NCBI GenBank assembly: GCA_963930645.1
Contig: OZ005660.1
Location: 242,796,836 to 242,860,835, forward strand
DNA from: Salticus scenicus
Lineage: Eukaryota; Arthropoda; Arachnida; Araneae; Salticidae
Direction: 5' to 3'
Length of the DNA: 64,000 nucleotides
The position numbers and the translations under genes are program-made. The number at the start of each line of letters is the position of its first letter. Positions within the stretch are counted from its first letter, which is position 1. The notes below the pieces were generated by a model. It was not told where the DNA came from. It worked only from the letters and a program-made list of their open reading frames with translations, and did no database searches. Below are positions 32,347 through 42,265 of the stretch, one piece after another.

Positions 32347-34450
32347 GGTATGTGCAAAATATGCTCCATTATTTAGTCTATTAATTTTTTAAATAGCAAA
32401 GTCGTTTATTTGTGTGGGTAGAAAATTTCCGACATTATGTCATGATGATTTTTCGTGCTATTTTATTAATGAATGTTTCTGGATTCAATTATGTATGCAA
32501 TTTTGAATTGTGGTGGTTGCTAGACAATATTTTCGGCTGATGGCCAGTGCACGGTCGGATAGTGAGACACCACATTAGCTTTTTATCTGTCCTCCATTTT
32601 GATACATTTACTTTGCAGGGATTTTCAGTGCAATTTTATTGGTATGTGTCCCTTTTAATGTTTTCATTTTACTTTATGCTATTTTTCATGGAATTCTTAT
32701 GTACAGTGGAAATTCGTAAATTTATTTGGCTAATGGTCAGCTCTTGGTCCGGTCTGTGGCGTGTTTCTACACTTTCCACAATTCGATACATTTATTTTTG
32801 CGACTTTTACACATATCACATTTTTATATTATGGTACACACAGCAGTTTATTACAACCTTATTAATAAGTATCACTTTAATTTTACAGCGATCACAATAC
32901 CCGTTTGTACTATTCTGTTTGAAACTAACATCACAACTACAGCAATACAACAATGTTTTAAAATATAGAAAATAAATGCTATTCATGAATATGGGAACGA
33001 ATAAAATAATAATTTTTAAAAAGTATCTACAAGATTGTATTAATTTAATATATATATAAATATATTTAATTAATATATATAGGTTCATAATTTGAAACTG
33101 GTAAAATAAAAGAAATGAAATGGGATTATAAATAAACATATCATTATAATTCTACTTTATCACTTTGTGTGCGCAATTTAAGTTACATAGTATAAGTTTT
33201 TCCGTAGTTCAGTTTTTAGGTTTTCGTTTATAACTCAAGGCTTCAGATTTTTAATTAACCTTTTAACGTTCATTGGTTGCGTACTAAAACCAAATATTGG
33301 ACACCATTCAATATTTTTTATGCAACATTCTTTCCTTGTTTTAATCAATTTTCAAACTTATGTTCCTTTTCTGTTAGACGGATAGCGGCACTACTCTGAA
33401 TATCCAAACTTTATCAAATGATATTTCAAAAGAAGCCAAATGCACCGATTTACGCTACCAAAACTGCAGTCTGCATTTAACATTTTTTTACATTGGCATT
33501 TTTAACGTTGTGTAAATATTGATATTTCTGTTCTGCGTCAAGTCTAGTTATTTATTCTAAGAGAAAGTTACTTAATTTATATGTTAACATGTACATGTGT
33601 TAACTTGTGTAACTTTTATACATGTGTTAAAACGCACAAATGCATACATACGCGCACTATGTTCATAATGTATTCATATTGTAACTTTTAGTTTAAAATT
33701 TGGGCACCCCCCCGCTCGGAAAGCTGGCTACGCCTATGAGAAGATCGACATTTTGGTAACAATATGGATAGAGACGGATATTTTGGATCAGTATGATCTG
33801 CATAATGCTCGCAAAAGGTGTAATGAAGTGAGGGAACGCTTCGTTTACTATTTTTTTTTTTGTGTGTGTTTGAATATTTACATGCAAGATGCACTTTTTA
33901 TTTGTTTCTTTTTAAATTTCATTTTATTAGATACATTTCTCTTTTTACTAGACATTCAATAAACCTATTACTATTAAGGTTCGAGATTCAATTGACTTAA
34001 TAACTTTTTAAATGATTTTTCTTTTAAAAAAGGTAATATAGGGCACCAAATGAAACTCTGCACACAGGCGCCTGACAATGCTGGCGCGCCCCTGCTTGGC
34101 ACCTTTAACTTGATACCATTGAAGGTTTCACATGAAAGCTTATATATCCATTTAATATTTATAAATTAGACTATATTAGGTTTGTTCAGTAAAATATACA
34201 TTCAGGCAACAATGCTTATGATTTTTGACATATTTTTTTATTGATTTGAAATCTTTATATTGAGTTTTTTCCATTTGGATATTTTTCATAAATGCATGCT
34301 CTTCAAAATGCTAAAACTTCTACAGATGTTTAGAAAAGACTTAATATTTTTTACAAGGCTTAATAGAACCTACTTAAAAGAATTAGGGATGGATTTTGCA
34401 ATATCTTTAAAAGAAAAAATATTAAAAATATACCTCCTTTAAAAAAAAAA

Positions 34451-34500
34451 AAAAAAAAAAAAATTACATATACATGCACTTTTTTTTTTTTTTTTTTTTC
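34451..34500. repeat. Poly(A)/poly(T) centre of the palindrome
   Basis: A run of about 23 A is followed after about 17 bases by about 22 T, forming the core of the fold-back element. Confidence 0.9.
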
Positions 34501-34806
34501 AAAATCTAATAAATTTCAACATCCATCCCTAATTATTTTAAGTAGGTTCTATTAAACATCGAAAATAATAAATCTTTTCTTAAATATTTGTAAAAGTTTT
34601 AGCATTCTGAAGATTGTAAATTCATGAAAATAGACAAACTGAGAAAATGCATTTTAAGGATTTCAAGTCTGTAAAAAATATCAAAAAAATAATTGTTCCT
34701 AAATATATCTTTTATTGATTAAAATTAATATAGTTCAATTTATAAATATTAAATGGATATGTAAGCTTTTATATGAAACCTTAAGTAGTTCCAAGTACCC
34801 TTAAGG

Positions 34807-35521
34807 TATTTATATTTATTTAGTTATAATGTTCTTTGTGAATATTACAACTTAAGATAAAGATAATTCTGTTAGTGAATATTTTGTCTATTTGTTTACA
34901 TTGATGTGTGCTGAATTTTTCTTTATCATAAACGTAACTTCTAAATGAAAAAGATTCTAAGAAATTTTGTTGTCATACTCTAATTTCAGGGTATTTTAAG
35001 ATTTGCAAGCATTCCTGAATATATATATACAATACATATATATATTTCTCCCTCTTAACAAAGCTACAGCGATCCAATTTGACAAGCAGTGTTGTAATTT
35101 TTTACTTGATTGACAACAGTGATAAATGATAGCAAAGATGGACAAAACCCTGTTGAATATAAAAAATATTGAAATATTAAAAAGGATTTGATTTTTGAGA
35201 GTGAAAAAAGGTGATTTATCAACAAAAAGAGTAAATTAAGAAATTTTAATTCTTTTTTCCTAAATGATTTTAACCTTTAAGTTTTTTAATATTTTGTATG
35301 ACAATTTGGATTATAAAGGAATAAATTTTAGAATTGTTTTTTAATTTAAATTTAACAATATATATTAAATCGAGCTATATATATAAAACGTAAGTCATAA
35401 TTCATATACAGTTATTTTTCTCTTTGTTTTAAGTAAAACTTTAGTTTATAGAATGTTTATTGTTATTACAACTGTATGAGAAAATTACATTTTACGATAT
35501 TCCTGGGAATTATTTCTTTAG
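34807..35521. other. Distal part of the long carrier intron
   Basis: AT-rich and non-coding. It ends in the acceptor TTATTTCTTTAG at 35510-35521. No duplicate of the 5369 exon was found here. Confidence 0.6.
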
Positions 35522-35669
35522 GTATGAAGGTTTAAGAGGTTACTACAAAGGAATAGTGCCAAATTTGCTGAAAGTAACCCCTGCCACTGCTATTACTTTT
35601 ATTGTTTATGAAAATGTATCTCATAGTCTGTTGAAATGGAGAGACATCCCAGCCATTAAAAAAGTGTAA
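35522..35669 (+). CDS. SLC25A32: Distal, conventional last exon of the SLC25A32-like carrier
   Basis: After acceptor TTTCTTTAG the exon joins in phase 2 to the exon ending at 5514 and encodes R-YEGLRGYYKGIVPNLLKV, then TPATAITFIVYENVSHSLLK and a lysine-ending tail, stop TAA at 35667-35669. This is the typical last third of SLC25A32: YEG-G-YKG, PNL(L/I)(K/R)VTPA, ITF-VYENVSH. It completes helix 6 of the inner-membrane carrier. It is the same length (148 bp) as the exon at 6146, and the two differ at many residues, so they are duplicated last exons. Using it requires splicing over about 30 kb of transposon-filled intron. Confidence 0.85.
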
Positions 35670-35706
35670 AATTATTTTTACTGCCATTGTATATTTCTTC
35701 AAAAGA

Positions 35707-35712
35707 AATAAA
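35707..35712 (+). terminator. Poly(A) signal AATAAA after the distal last exon
   Basis: AATAAA lies 38 bp after the stop codon at 35667-35669. A second AATAAA near 36725 could serve a longer 3' UTR. Confidence 0.6.
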
Positions 35713-35914
35713 ACGCTTAATCACACTAGTCTGTGATTCTTTGAAATACTAATTATTTTTAAAAGCTATGCTTTAAAACGTTTTCCATTTATTATACATC
35801 ATAATTTTAAAGTTTAAAAATAGAGTAAGATTTCAAAACTCGAATACGTTAGAAAGTGTATTCATAAATGAAACCCTTTTGTAAATTCACAGTAAAGTTT
35901 AAAAGTATGTGTAA

Positions 35915-36202
35915 CAGGTAACTAGTGGCCTGATAATCAGGGAATTTCGCAGAACTGCAAAAGTGGGAAAACTTTGGTTGAAAGCTTCGAAAGTCTAGGA
36001 ATTTAAACTAAAACATTTATGAGAGAAAAAAAAAAATTCAAGTGAACTCTAAAATTTGAAGTAAAAAGATTCAATTTATAAAGCACCAATACATCAAAAT
36101 GGGGAAAGAAAAAATGTATTGATCTTTAAAAGTTAGGGAGTGTACCTACAGACTAGGTGGGAAAAAAAAGAAAAAAAAAATCTTGAGTTGCTAGCCACCC
36201 TG
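35915..36202. mobile_element. Probable small hAT MITE
   Basis: Ends are CAGGTAACTAGTGGCC and, reverse-complemented, CAGGGTGGCTAGCAACTC, similar to hAT termini of the CAGGGTGGCTAGC type. No clear 8-bp TSD remains. Confidence 0.4.
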
Positions 36203-36473
36203 TTTAACTATTTATCAAATATTATTTCAATATGTGCTCGCATATTCTTGCTAAAGAGAAATTTCCGACTTTAATATTGGTGAAAGATTGAGTTTTTCAT
36301 GTAAATTCGTAATCATTCTATATATTTCTAATTTTTTTGTACATTTAGAATTCTAATCATATTTACTTGGTTAAGTTTGGTGTAATTTAAAATTTGAATT
36401 TTTAAAATATATCGAATAGTTATGAGCATTTTGGATTTTTCCTGTGCCAATTAAAAAGTATATATACTATATA

Positions 36474-36636
36474 CAGTTGAACCTCGTTAATGTGAATTAC
36501 TTTTAACATGAACTGTTTTCACAATCCCTGTCAAAATGATTAGTTATGTGAAGATTAGTTACTGATAGCATGAACTTCTGAAAACATGAACAATTTTTTT
36601 ATCCCCCTTGAGATTCACGTTAATGATGTTTGACTG
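36474..36636. mobile_element. pogo/Tigger-like MITE, 163 bp
   Basis: Termini are CAGTTGAACCTCGTTAATG and, reverse-complemented, CAGTCAAACATCATTAACG, flanked by TA. These match the CAGT.GAACCTCG form of pogo-type elements. No coding capacity. Confidence 0.75.
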
Positions 36637-36877
36637 TATGTATATATATACAATATTATGCTGCTTTAATTTTCTGAAACTCTGTTTTCTGAATCTAATT
36701 ATTGCTTTGATTTATTGAACTTTGAATAAATATGCATACAATGAACAATTCTAGTAAATCTTCTAAGGCATTGTGCTGTTTAAATGTTGCATTGTTTTGA
36801 GGATACTTAATAGGTTTTGTTTCTTATTCATTTAAACATGTATTTGTTTGCTGTCAATATAAAAATGAGTAATATAA

Positions 36878-37295
36878 CAGGGTTCATACTCCTCAGGGAA
36901 AACCTGGAAAACAGGGAATACTCAGGGAATTTGTTAAAAAAAAGTCAGGGAAAACTCAGGGAAAATAAAAATTTTCATTAAAACTCAGGGAAAATCAGTT
37001 ATAAAACCTGGAAAAACAAATGTTTTTTTTTCTCTCAAGTTATGTTTTTCTTGTTTAGCTTCATATCAAAATTTAAATGATTAAGTATTGTGAAAATATG
37101 CATGTGAATAATGATTTCTACCTGAATTTCTATCATAATCGACAGTAATATGACATCATACAGTGGAAGTGGCTGTATTTTGTCCTGTCTAGAGGAGCAT
37201 TTCTTGTAATACGTCGCTAATATTTTCTTGAAAATTGTCTGGGAACTGAGGGAAATCTCAGGGAATTTTTTTCTCATATTTGAGTATGAACCCTG
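36878..37295. mobile_element. TIR element of 418 bp, CAGGGTTCATACTC ends
   Basis: Perfect 14-bp TIRs CAGGGTTCATACTC/GAGTATGAACCCTG enclose repeated 'CTCAGGGAAAA' words. TATAA flanks both sides (36873-36877 and 37296-37300). hAT elements with similar ends are common, but the duplication here is only 5 bp, so the superfamily is uncertain. Confidence 0.7.
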
Positions 37296-38166
37296 TATAA
37301 AACAACAACAATAATGAACAACATTAAACATGCAAATAAGGTTTGCTTTCAAAATGTAAACTTTTTTAAGACATTGTGCTGTTTAAATGTTGTATGGATT
37401 TGAGTGTACTATACTTAATAGATTTTGCTTCCTATTTCATTAAACATAGCATTTGCTTCCATTCATTATTTCTATAGCTGTCTATGTCCTGTTTTAAATT
37501 ACTTGTGAACAAAAGAAAAATAATTGTTCTTATTTAATATAGAATTATATTGGGGGGAAAGCTGAAGGTTTTAAGAAAGCAAAAGAATGCTTCATTTTGC
37601 TATTTTGTGTGCTTGAACTAAACAATTTTGCAACAGAAAAAGAAACTATTTGCAATTATTTCCAATTTAACATGCAATTTTTTTAATGGACATTTTAAAT
37701 GAAAAGAATAAAAAAAAAAAAAAAAGGCAAGATAATTTTTAAGACTTTTTCAAAAAGGAATAAAAGATACGAAAAGGGATTTTTTTTTTTTCTTGGAATT
37801 TTTTTTTTAGTAAAAAATTTTCCTAGTGGCTTTCTAGCTCTGTTTATGATAATCTGTTTTCTACAGCTAATTACATCAAAAGTTTATTTAAAAAAAAACT
37901 TGTTCATACATCTGAATTCCTCCCATTCTAATTTGGTAATTAGACAGCTACTTTTCTTAAATTTCTTATAAGTGATTTTTTTTTTTTTTTTTTTTTTAAA
38001 CTTAGTTCCCTTTTAACAGTACAAATGAAGTAAAAATAATAAAGAACTAATATTAACTAGTTTTTCATTGTAAAATTTGATACTACATAATCTTTTATAA
38101 ATAAAAAGGAAATATTAGACCATTTTTCTTAATCTGACGTACTTGATGAATTTTGAAAGTAGTTCC
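37296..38166. other. Non-coding AT-rich sequence
   Basis: Nothing supported. A T run lies at 37977-37997. Confidence 0.45.
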
Positions 38167-38170
38167 ATAG

Positions 38171-38462
38171 CCTCCTTAACTAGATGCCTGCCGCGTGGCT
38201 CATAAACTTAGCAACAGTTGAAACGGTAGACAGCGCCACCCGGTACAGATTGCGTGAATTTTTTATTCAACTGTCACCAATAATTTTAATAAGTGATATA
38301 TGATATATATAATCGACGTTTCTTCGATTCTATTCACCTTTTATGTATATCATATCCCTTGCTGACGAATAAAAAAGTCACTCAATCTGTACCAGGTGGT
38401 GCTGTCTACCGCTTCAACAGTTGCCAAGCTTCCGAGCCATGCGACAGTTTAGGAGGCTATGG
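38171..38462. mobile_element. Fold-back MITE with about 100-bp inverted arms
   Basis: The left arm begins CCATAGCCTCCTTAACT and contains 'GACAGCGCCACCCGGTACAG'. The right arm reverse-complemented begins CCATAGCCTCCTAAACT and contains 'GACAGCACCACCTGGTACAG'. TAGTT flanks both sides (38166-38170 and 38463-38467). The centre is TA-rich. Confidence 0.8.
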
Positions 38463-38467
38463 TAGTT

Positions 38468-39480
38468 TCTAGGTATTTTCATTGGTTTAACATATTATAG
38501 ATAGTCATGTCAAATGTTTATTTTCAAATATAAAAATTATTTCTGAAATTAATTTATATAATCTTTAAAATGATGTGTATTTTAAAATTATAATTATACA
38601 ATAGGGGAGACCTAGCTAGTTGCGATAATTTTTTTTTTTTTTTAAATTTTCTTTCTTTCTTTCCCCCCCCCCCCCCCCCTGTGCAATATTTAGGAAAGCT
38701 TTCCTATGCATTCACCATAATTTAACTTTTGGGCTACAAAATCCCATAGAACTCATTAATTAAATGCGTGTTTAAGTAACCTTAAAAACACTTTTTCTTC
38801 AAACTATGCCAATTTATCCCAGGCAGGGTTTGCACTAAGGAAAAAAAAAAAATGAGTGGGATTCTCCCACTTTAACAAAAAAAAAATAAGTGGGATTTTC
38901 AAAATTTAAGTGAGATTTTTTAAATTTAAGTCAGTAATTACATTTTGCTGAAAAAAATTATTTTCAAGAAATAAGCAAATGACAGACATGTGATTGCTGA
39001 AATTAGAAATTAGCTGAATTTTTTTCTCTAACAGGATTGATTGGATGATTAGCTGAATATTGATAATGCCACTTTCATTAAATTGATGACATAAACATTT
39101 ATATATATAGTTTTTATCTACGTTAAACATTTTCGGGATTATTTCATTAACGTAAAAAAAATTCTTCGATATACCTGCAATAACTTTTATGTCCGCATAA
39201 AACTCTATTAAAATTTCACACCAAGAGAAAAACAAATTTTTCAAACAAATATAGAATATGATTTTTATGTATTATGTACATTAATCATTCACCTAAAAGT
39301 AGCAGTAGCTAATTATTAGTTTCAAGTGTGCATAAAACTGTCTGAATAATAATTTTCTTAAATTGATTTGGAAAAAATTTTCCTACCTGAAGAATCTATT
39401 ATTATTTCCCCCATGTTTACAAATTTGATATAGATATGACACAAAGATTTAATTGAGAAAAAAATAGATTCATTAAGTTT
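38468..39480. other. Non-coding AT-rich sequence
   Basis: A poly(T) run (38629-38643) and a poly(C) run (38664-38679) are present. The open frame at 38906-39244 (- strand) lacks any recognisable domain and is compositional. Confidence 0.45.
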
Positions 39481-39599
39481 ATCAATAAAAGTCTAAAAAT
39501 TATTTTAAAAACAATTTATTATTATTATTATTAATTTACTTTTACATTTAGAAAATTCATAACTCTCTTATGGTGCATTTTTCTTATATTTTAGCAACA

Positions 39600-39790
39600 A
39601 AATAAATAATAAAATTTTTAAAAAATCCAATTTTTAGAAAACAAGAACTAATTTAACAGTTAGAAATTTTCTGAATGTGAAAACAGAATTTAAAAAATAT
39701 ATTGGGTAATGAGTAATCCTGAAAAAAAAAAAAAAAAAAAAATTCCTTTTAGAATAACATGGGGTTTGGGTGAGCCAGCGAAGTGGCAAT
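39600..39790 (+). repeat. Half copy of the 44.8 kb fold-back element
   Basis: The sequence 'TTTAACAGTTAGAAATTTTCTGAATGTGAAAACAGAATT' through 'TAGAATAACAT' parallels the right arm at 45110-45230. Only one arm is clear here. Confidence 0.6.
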
Positions 39791-39889
39791 TAAAAAAGGT
39801 AGAGACTTAAGTATACTTTTAGCAGTTTGTTTTGCAAAAACAAGTTTAAAAAAATGTAATAGGTGTGTATCTAAAACAACAATGGCTGA

Positions 39890-41590
39890 GAAATTTTATT
39901 ACCGAAACGTCAGTGGAGGCCCTCTGTTGAGACTCAAAACGGTTTTGGGCTCTGTCTGTGTGTCTGTCTGTCGAGCGATAGCGGCCGCAAAAATCCCGCT
40001 ATTGATTTGAAAATTGGTACACGTGTTCATGATCCCTACGAAATTAGCTGTATAGTTTTAGGTGGGCATTCCATTTGTAATTCGTGTACAGGGACGCGCC
40101 AAAGTTTTTCTTATCATTACGGCCTATGGGAAGAATTTGTATGTACCGCGATAGCGACCGCAAAAATCACGCTATTGACTTGCAATTTGGTACACATATT
40201 CATGAGCCCAACGGAATTAGCTGTATAATTTTAGGTGTGTATTCCATTTGTAGTTCGTGTACAGGGACACGCCAAAGTTTTTCTTATCATTACGGCCTAC
40301 GGGAAGAATCTGCATGTATCGCGATAGCCACAGCAAAAGTCAAGCTATTGACTTCCAATTTTTGCCGAAATGTCAGCGGAGGCCCTCTGTTGAGACTCAA
40401 AAGGATTTTGGGATTCGTCTGTCTGTCGTGCGATAGCGGCCGAAAAAATCACGCTATTGACTTGAAATTTGGTACACATGTTCATGATCCCCACGAAATT
40501 ATCTGTATAGTTTTGGGTGTGCATTCTATTTGTAGTTCGTGTACAGGGACACGCCAAAGTTTTTTTTTTAATCATTACTGCCTATGGGAAGAATTTGTAT
40601 GTAGCGCGATAGCGGGCGCAAAAATCCCGTTATTGACTTGAAATTTGGTACACGTGTTCATGATCCCTACGAAATTAGCTGTATAGTTTTGGGTGTGCAT
40701 TCCATTTGTAATTCGTGTACAGGGACGCGCCAAAGTTTTTCTTATCATTACGGCCTATGGGAAGAATTTATATGTACCGCGATAGCGACCGCAAAAATCA
40801 CGCTATTGACTTGCAATTTGGTACACATATTCATGAGCCCAACGAAATTAGCTGTATAATTTTAGGTGTGTATTCCATTTGTAGTTCGTGTACAGGGACT
40901 CGCCAAAGTTTTTCTTATCATTACGGCTTATGGGAAGAATCTGCATGTATCGCGATAGCCACAGCAAAAATCAAGCTATTGACTTCCAATTTTTGCCGAA
41001 ACGTCAGTGGAGGCCCTCTGTTGAGACTCAAAAGGATTTTGGGTTTCGTCTGTCCGTCTGTCTGTCGTGCGATAGCGGCCGAAAAAAATCACGCTATTGA
41101 CTTGAAATTTGGTTCATGATCCCCACGAAATTATCTGTATAGTTTTGGGTGTGCATTCCATTTGTAGTTCGTGTACAGGGACACGCCAAAGTTTTTTTTT
41201 TTTTTTTTTTTATCATTACGGCCTATGGGAAGAATTTGATGCAGCGCGATAGCGACCGCAAAAATCACGCTATTGACTTGAAATTTGGTACACATGTTCA
41301 TGATTCCCACGAAATTACCTGTATAGTTTTGGGTGTGCATTCCATTTGTAGTTCGTGTACAGGGACACACCAAAGTTTTTCTTATCATAACGACCTATGG
41401 GAAGAATTTGTATGTACCGCAATAGCGGCTGCAAAAATCCTTGGATTGACTTGCAAATTGGCGCACACGTTCCAGCTTTGCATATAAGTAGCTGTATAAT
41501 TTTTATTGCTATATTGTTTATAAACTGTGTACAGGGACACGCCAACATTTTTAACATTACGGCGTATGGGGTGAATTTCGTTTAAACGCA
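39890..41590 (+). repeat. Higher-order tandem array of about 180-bp monomers
   Basis: A monomer with 'ATTCGTGTACAGGGAC', 'CATTACGGCCTATGGGAAGAA' and 'GCAAAAATCACGCTATTGA' recurs at about 180-bp spacing. A 100-bp spacer containing 'GTCAG(T/C)GGAGGCCCTCTGTTG' interrupts at about 39905, 40370 and 41000, giving a higher-order unit of about 630 bp (40370-41000). Long open frames on both strands come from the lack of stops in the monomer, not from selection that I can show. Confidence 0.85.
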
Positions 41591-42261
41591 TTTTAATATC
41601 ATTATTTGCAATCAGGAAAATGAAACTAGCATACGTGAGTAAGATGCTTAAACTTATGTTGTTTGAAAAAATGTGTGCTCTTAAGCTTTCTAATTAATGT
41701 ACAGGACCTTACAAAAGTGTTCTGACAATGTCACGTAATCATCCAAACGATGTTAAATTTGGAACAATTAATTATTTTAAACGCAAAATAAGCTGAATAG
41801 TTTTTACTGGTGTATGCAATGTTTATTGTTCGTTTACAGAGACACACAAAATAATTTCGTAACATTCGAGCCTATGGACAAATTTTTATTTAAACGCGCA
41901 CTTTAATGCGTTTATGCTGAATTGAACTTAATAAAATTTACATACATTATAAAGATGCTTAAAATCATGTCTACTCTTAAAAAAGGGTATGTATAGACTA
42001 AATAATTTTTGGGACCACACAAAATAATTCCGAGTATGTACTGTAATCATCCAAATCATGTCAAATTAGTTAAAAAAATTAATGAGTTATACTTATAATT
42101 AATTAGGTTTATTCTTATTATTGGCGTTTATAATGACTGTGGCTACTTTTCTGGGATACACAAAAAAATTTCCTTCTTTTACAGTCTATAGTCGGTATTT
42201 CTTAAAAGTGTATTTTAACATGGTTACACCCCGTCAAATATAATGAAATTTTATTGGAATT
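41591..42261 (+). repeat. Diverged tail of the 180-bp repeat family
   Basis: Words such as 'GTTTACAGAGACACA', 'CCTATGGACAAATTTTTATTTAAACGC' and 'AAAGATGCTTAAA' continue the array with high divergence. The same order recurs at 50880-51560. Confidence 0.55.
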
Positions 42262-42265
42262 TTAA

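Larger units (their letters stand above)
29915..33738. mobile_element. 3.8 kb TIR element with 5-bp target duplication
   Basis: Termini are CATGCGCGTAGCCAG and, reverse-complemented, CATAGGCGTAGCCAG. Both sides are flanked by AGAAG (29910-29914 and 33739-33743). GC-rich ends contrast with an AT-rich core. The 5-bp TSD argues against hAT and Tc1/mariner. It carries a short conserved protein fragment on the - strand at 31180-31390. Confidence 0.65.
24418..34094 (+). mobile_element. 9.7 kb hAT element, TIR CAGGGGCGCGCC, with nested insertions
   Basis: Termini are CAGGGGCGCGCC and GGCGCGCCCCTG. They are flanked by a perfect 8-bp duplication CTTGGCAC (24410-24417 and 34095-34102). An 8-bp TSD, a CA-starting TIR, and a remnant hAT dimerisation domain at 27773-27918 make this a hAT. 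Subterminal sequence has repeated GGCGCC motifs. It contains a related 1.6 kb element (25132-26713), tandem arrays and a 3.8 kb TIR element (29915-33738). Confidence 0.85.
24400..34806. mobile_element. Long palindromic element split by a 9.7 kb hAT insertion
   Basis: The left terminus 'CTTAAGGGGACTTGG' at 24400 corresponds in inverted orientation to 'CCAAGTACCCTTAAG' at 34791-34805. The rest of the left arm lies at 34103-34450, beyond the hAT insertion, and pairs with the right arm at 34484-34806 (for example 'AATAGAACCTACTTAAAA.AATTAGGGATGGAT'). The centre is poly(A) next to poly(T). Without the insert it is about 720 bp. Only this interpretation explains why the 24.4 kb flank is complementary to the 34.8 kb end. 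Confidence 0.7.

Noticed and set aside
32547..32975. 142-codon hydrophobic frame on + strand
   Set aside because: Phe/Tyr/Ile-rich translation of T-rich DNA; no transmembrane protein family recognised.
35100..35521. Search for a second copy of the 5369 carrier exon upstream of the distal last exon
   Set aside because: No PxxxxR-type carrier sequence or suitable splice pair was found, so a complete tandem gene duplication is not supported within the window.
36873..37300. Calling the 36878-37295 element a firm hAT
   Set aside because: The TIR looks hAT-like but the best flanking duplication is 5 bp (TATAA) in AT-rich DNA, so I left the superfamily open.
40084..40641. Long open frame of 185 codons on + strand (and overlapping frames)
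   Set aside because: It runs across the tandem repeat array. The peptide is internally repetitive in step with the 180-bp monomer and has no known domain.
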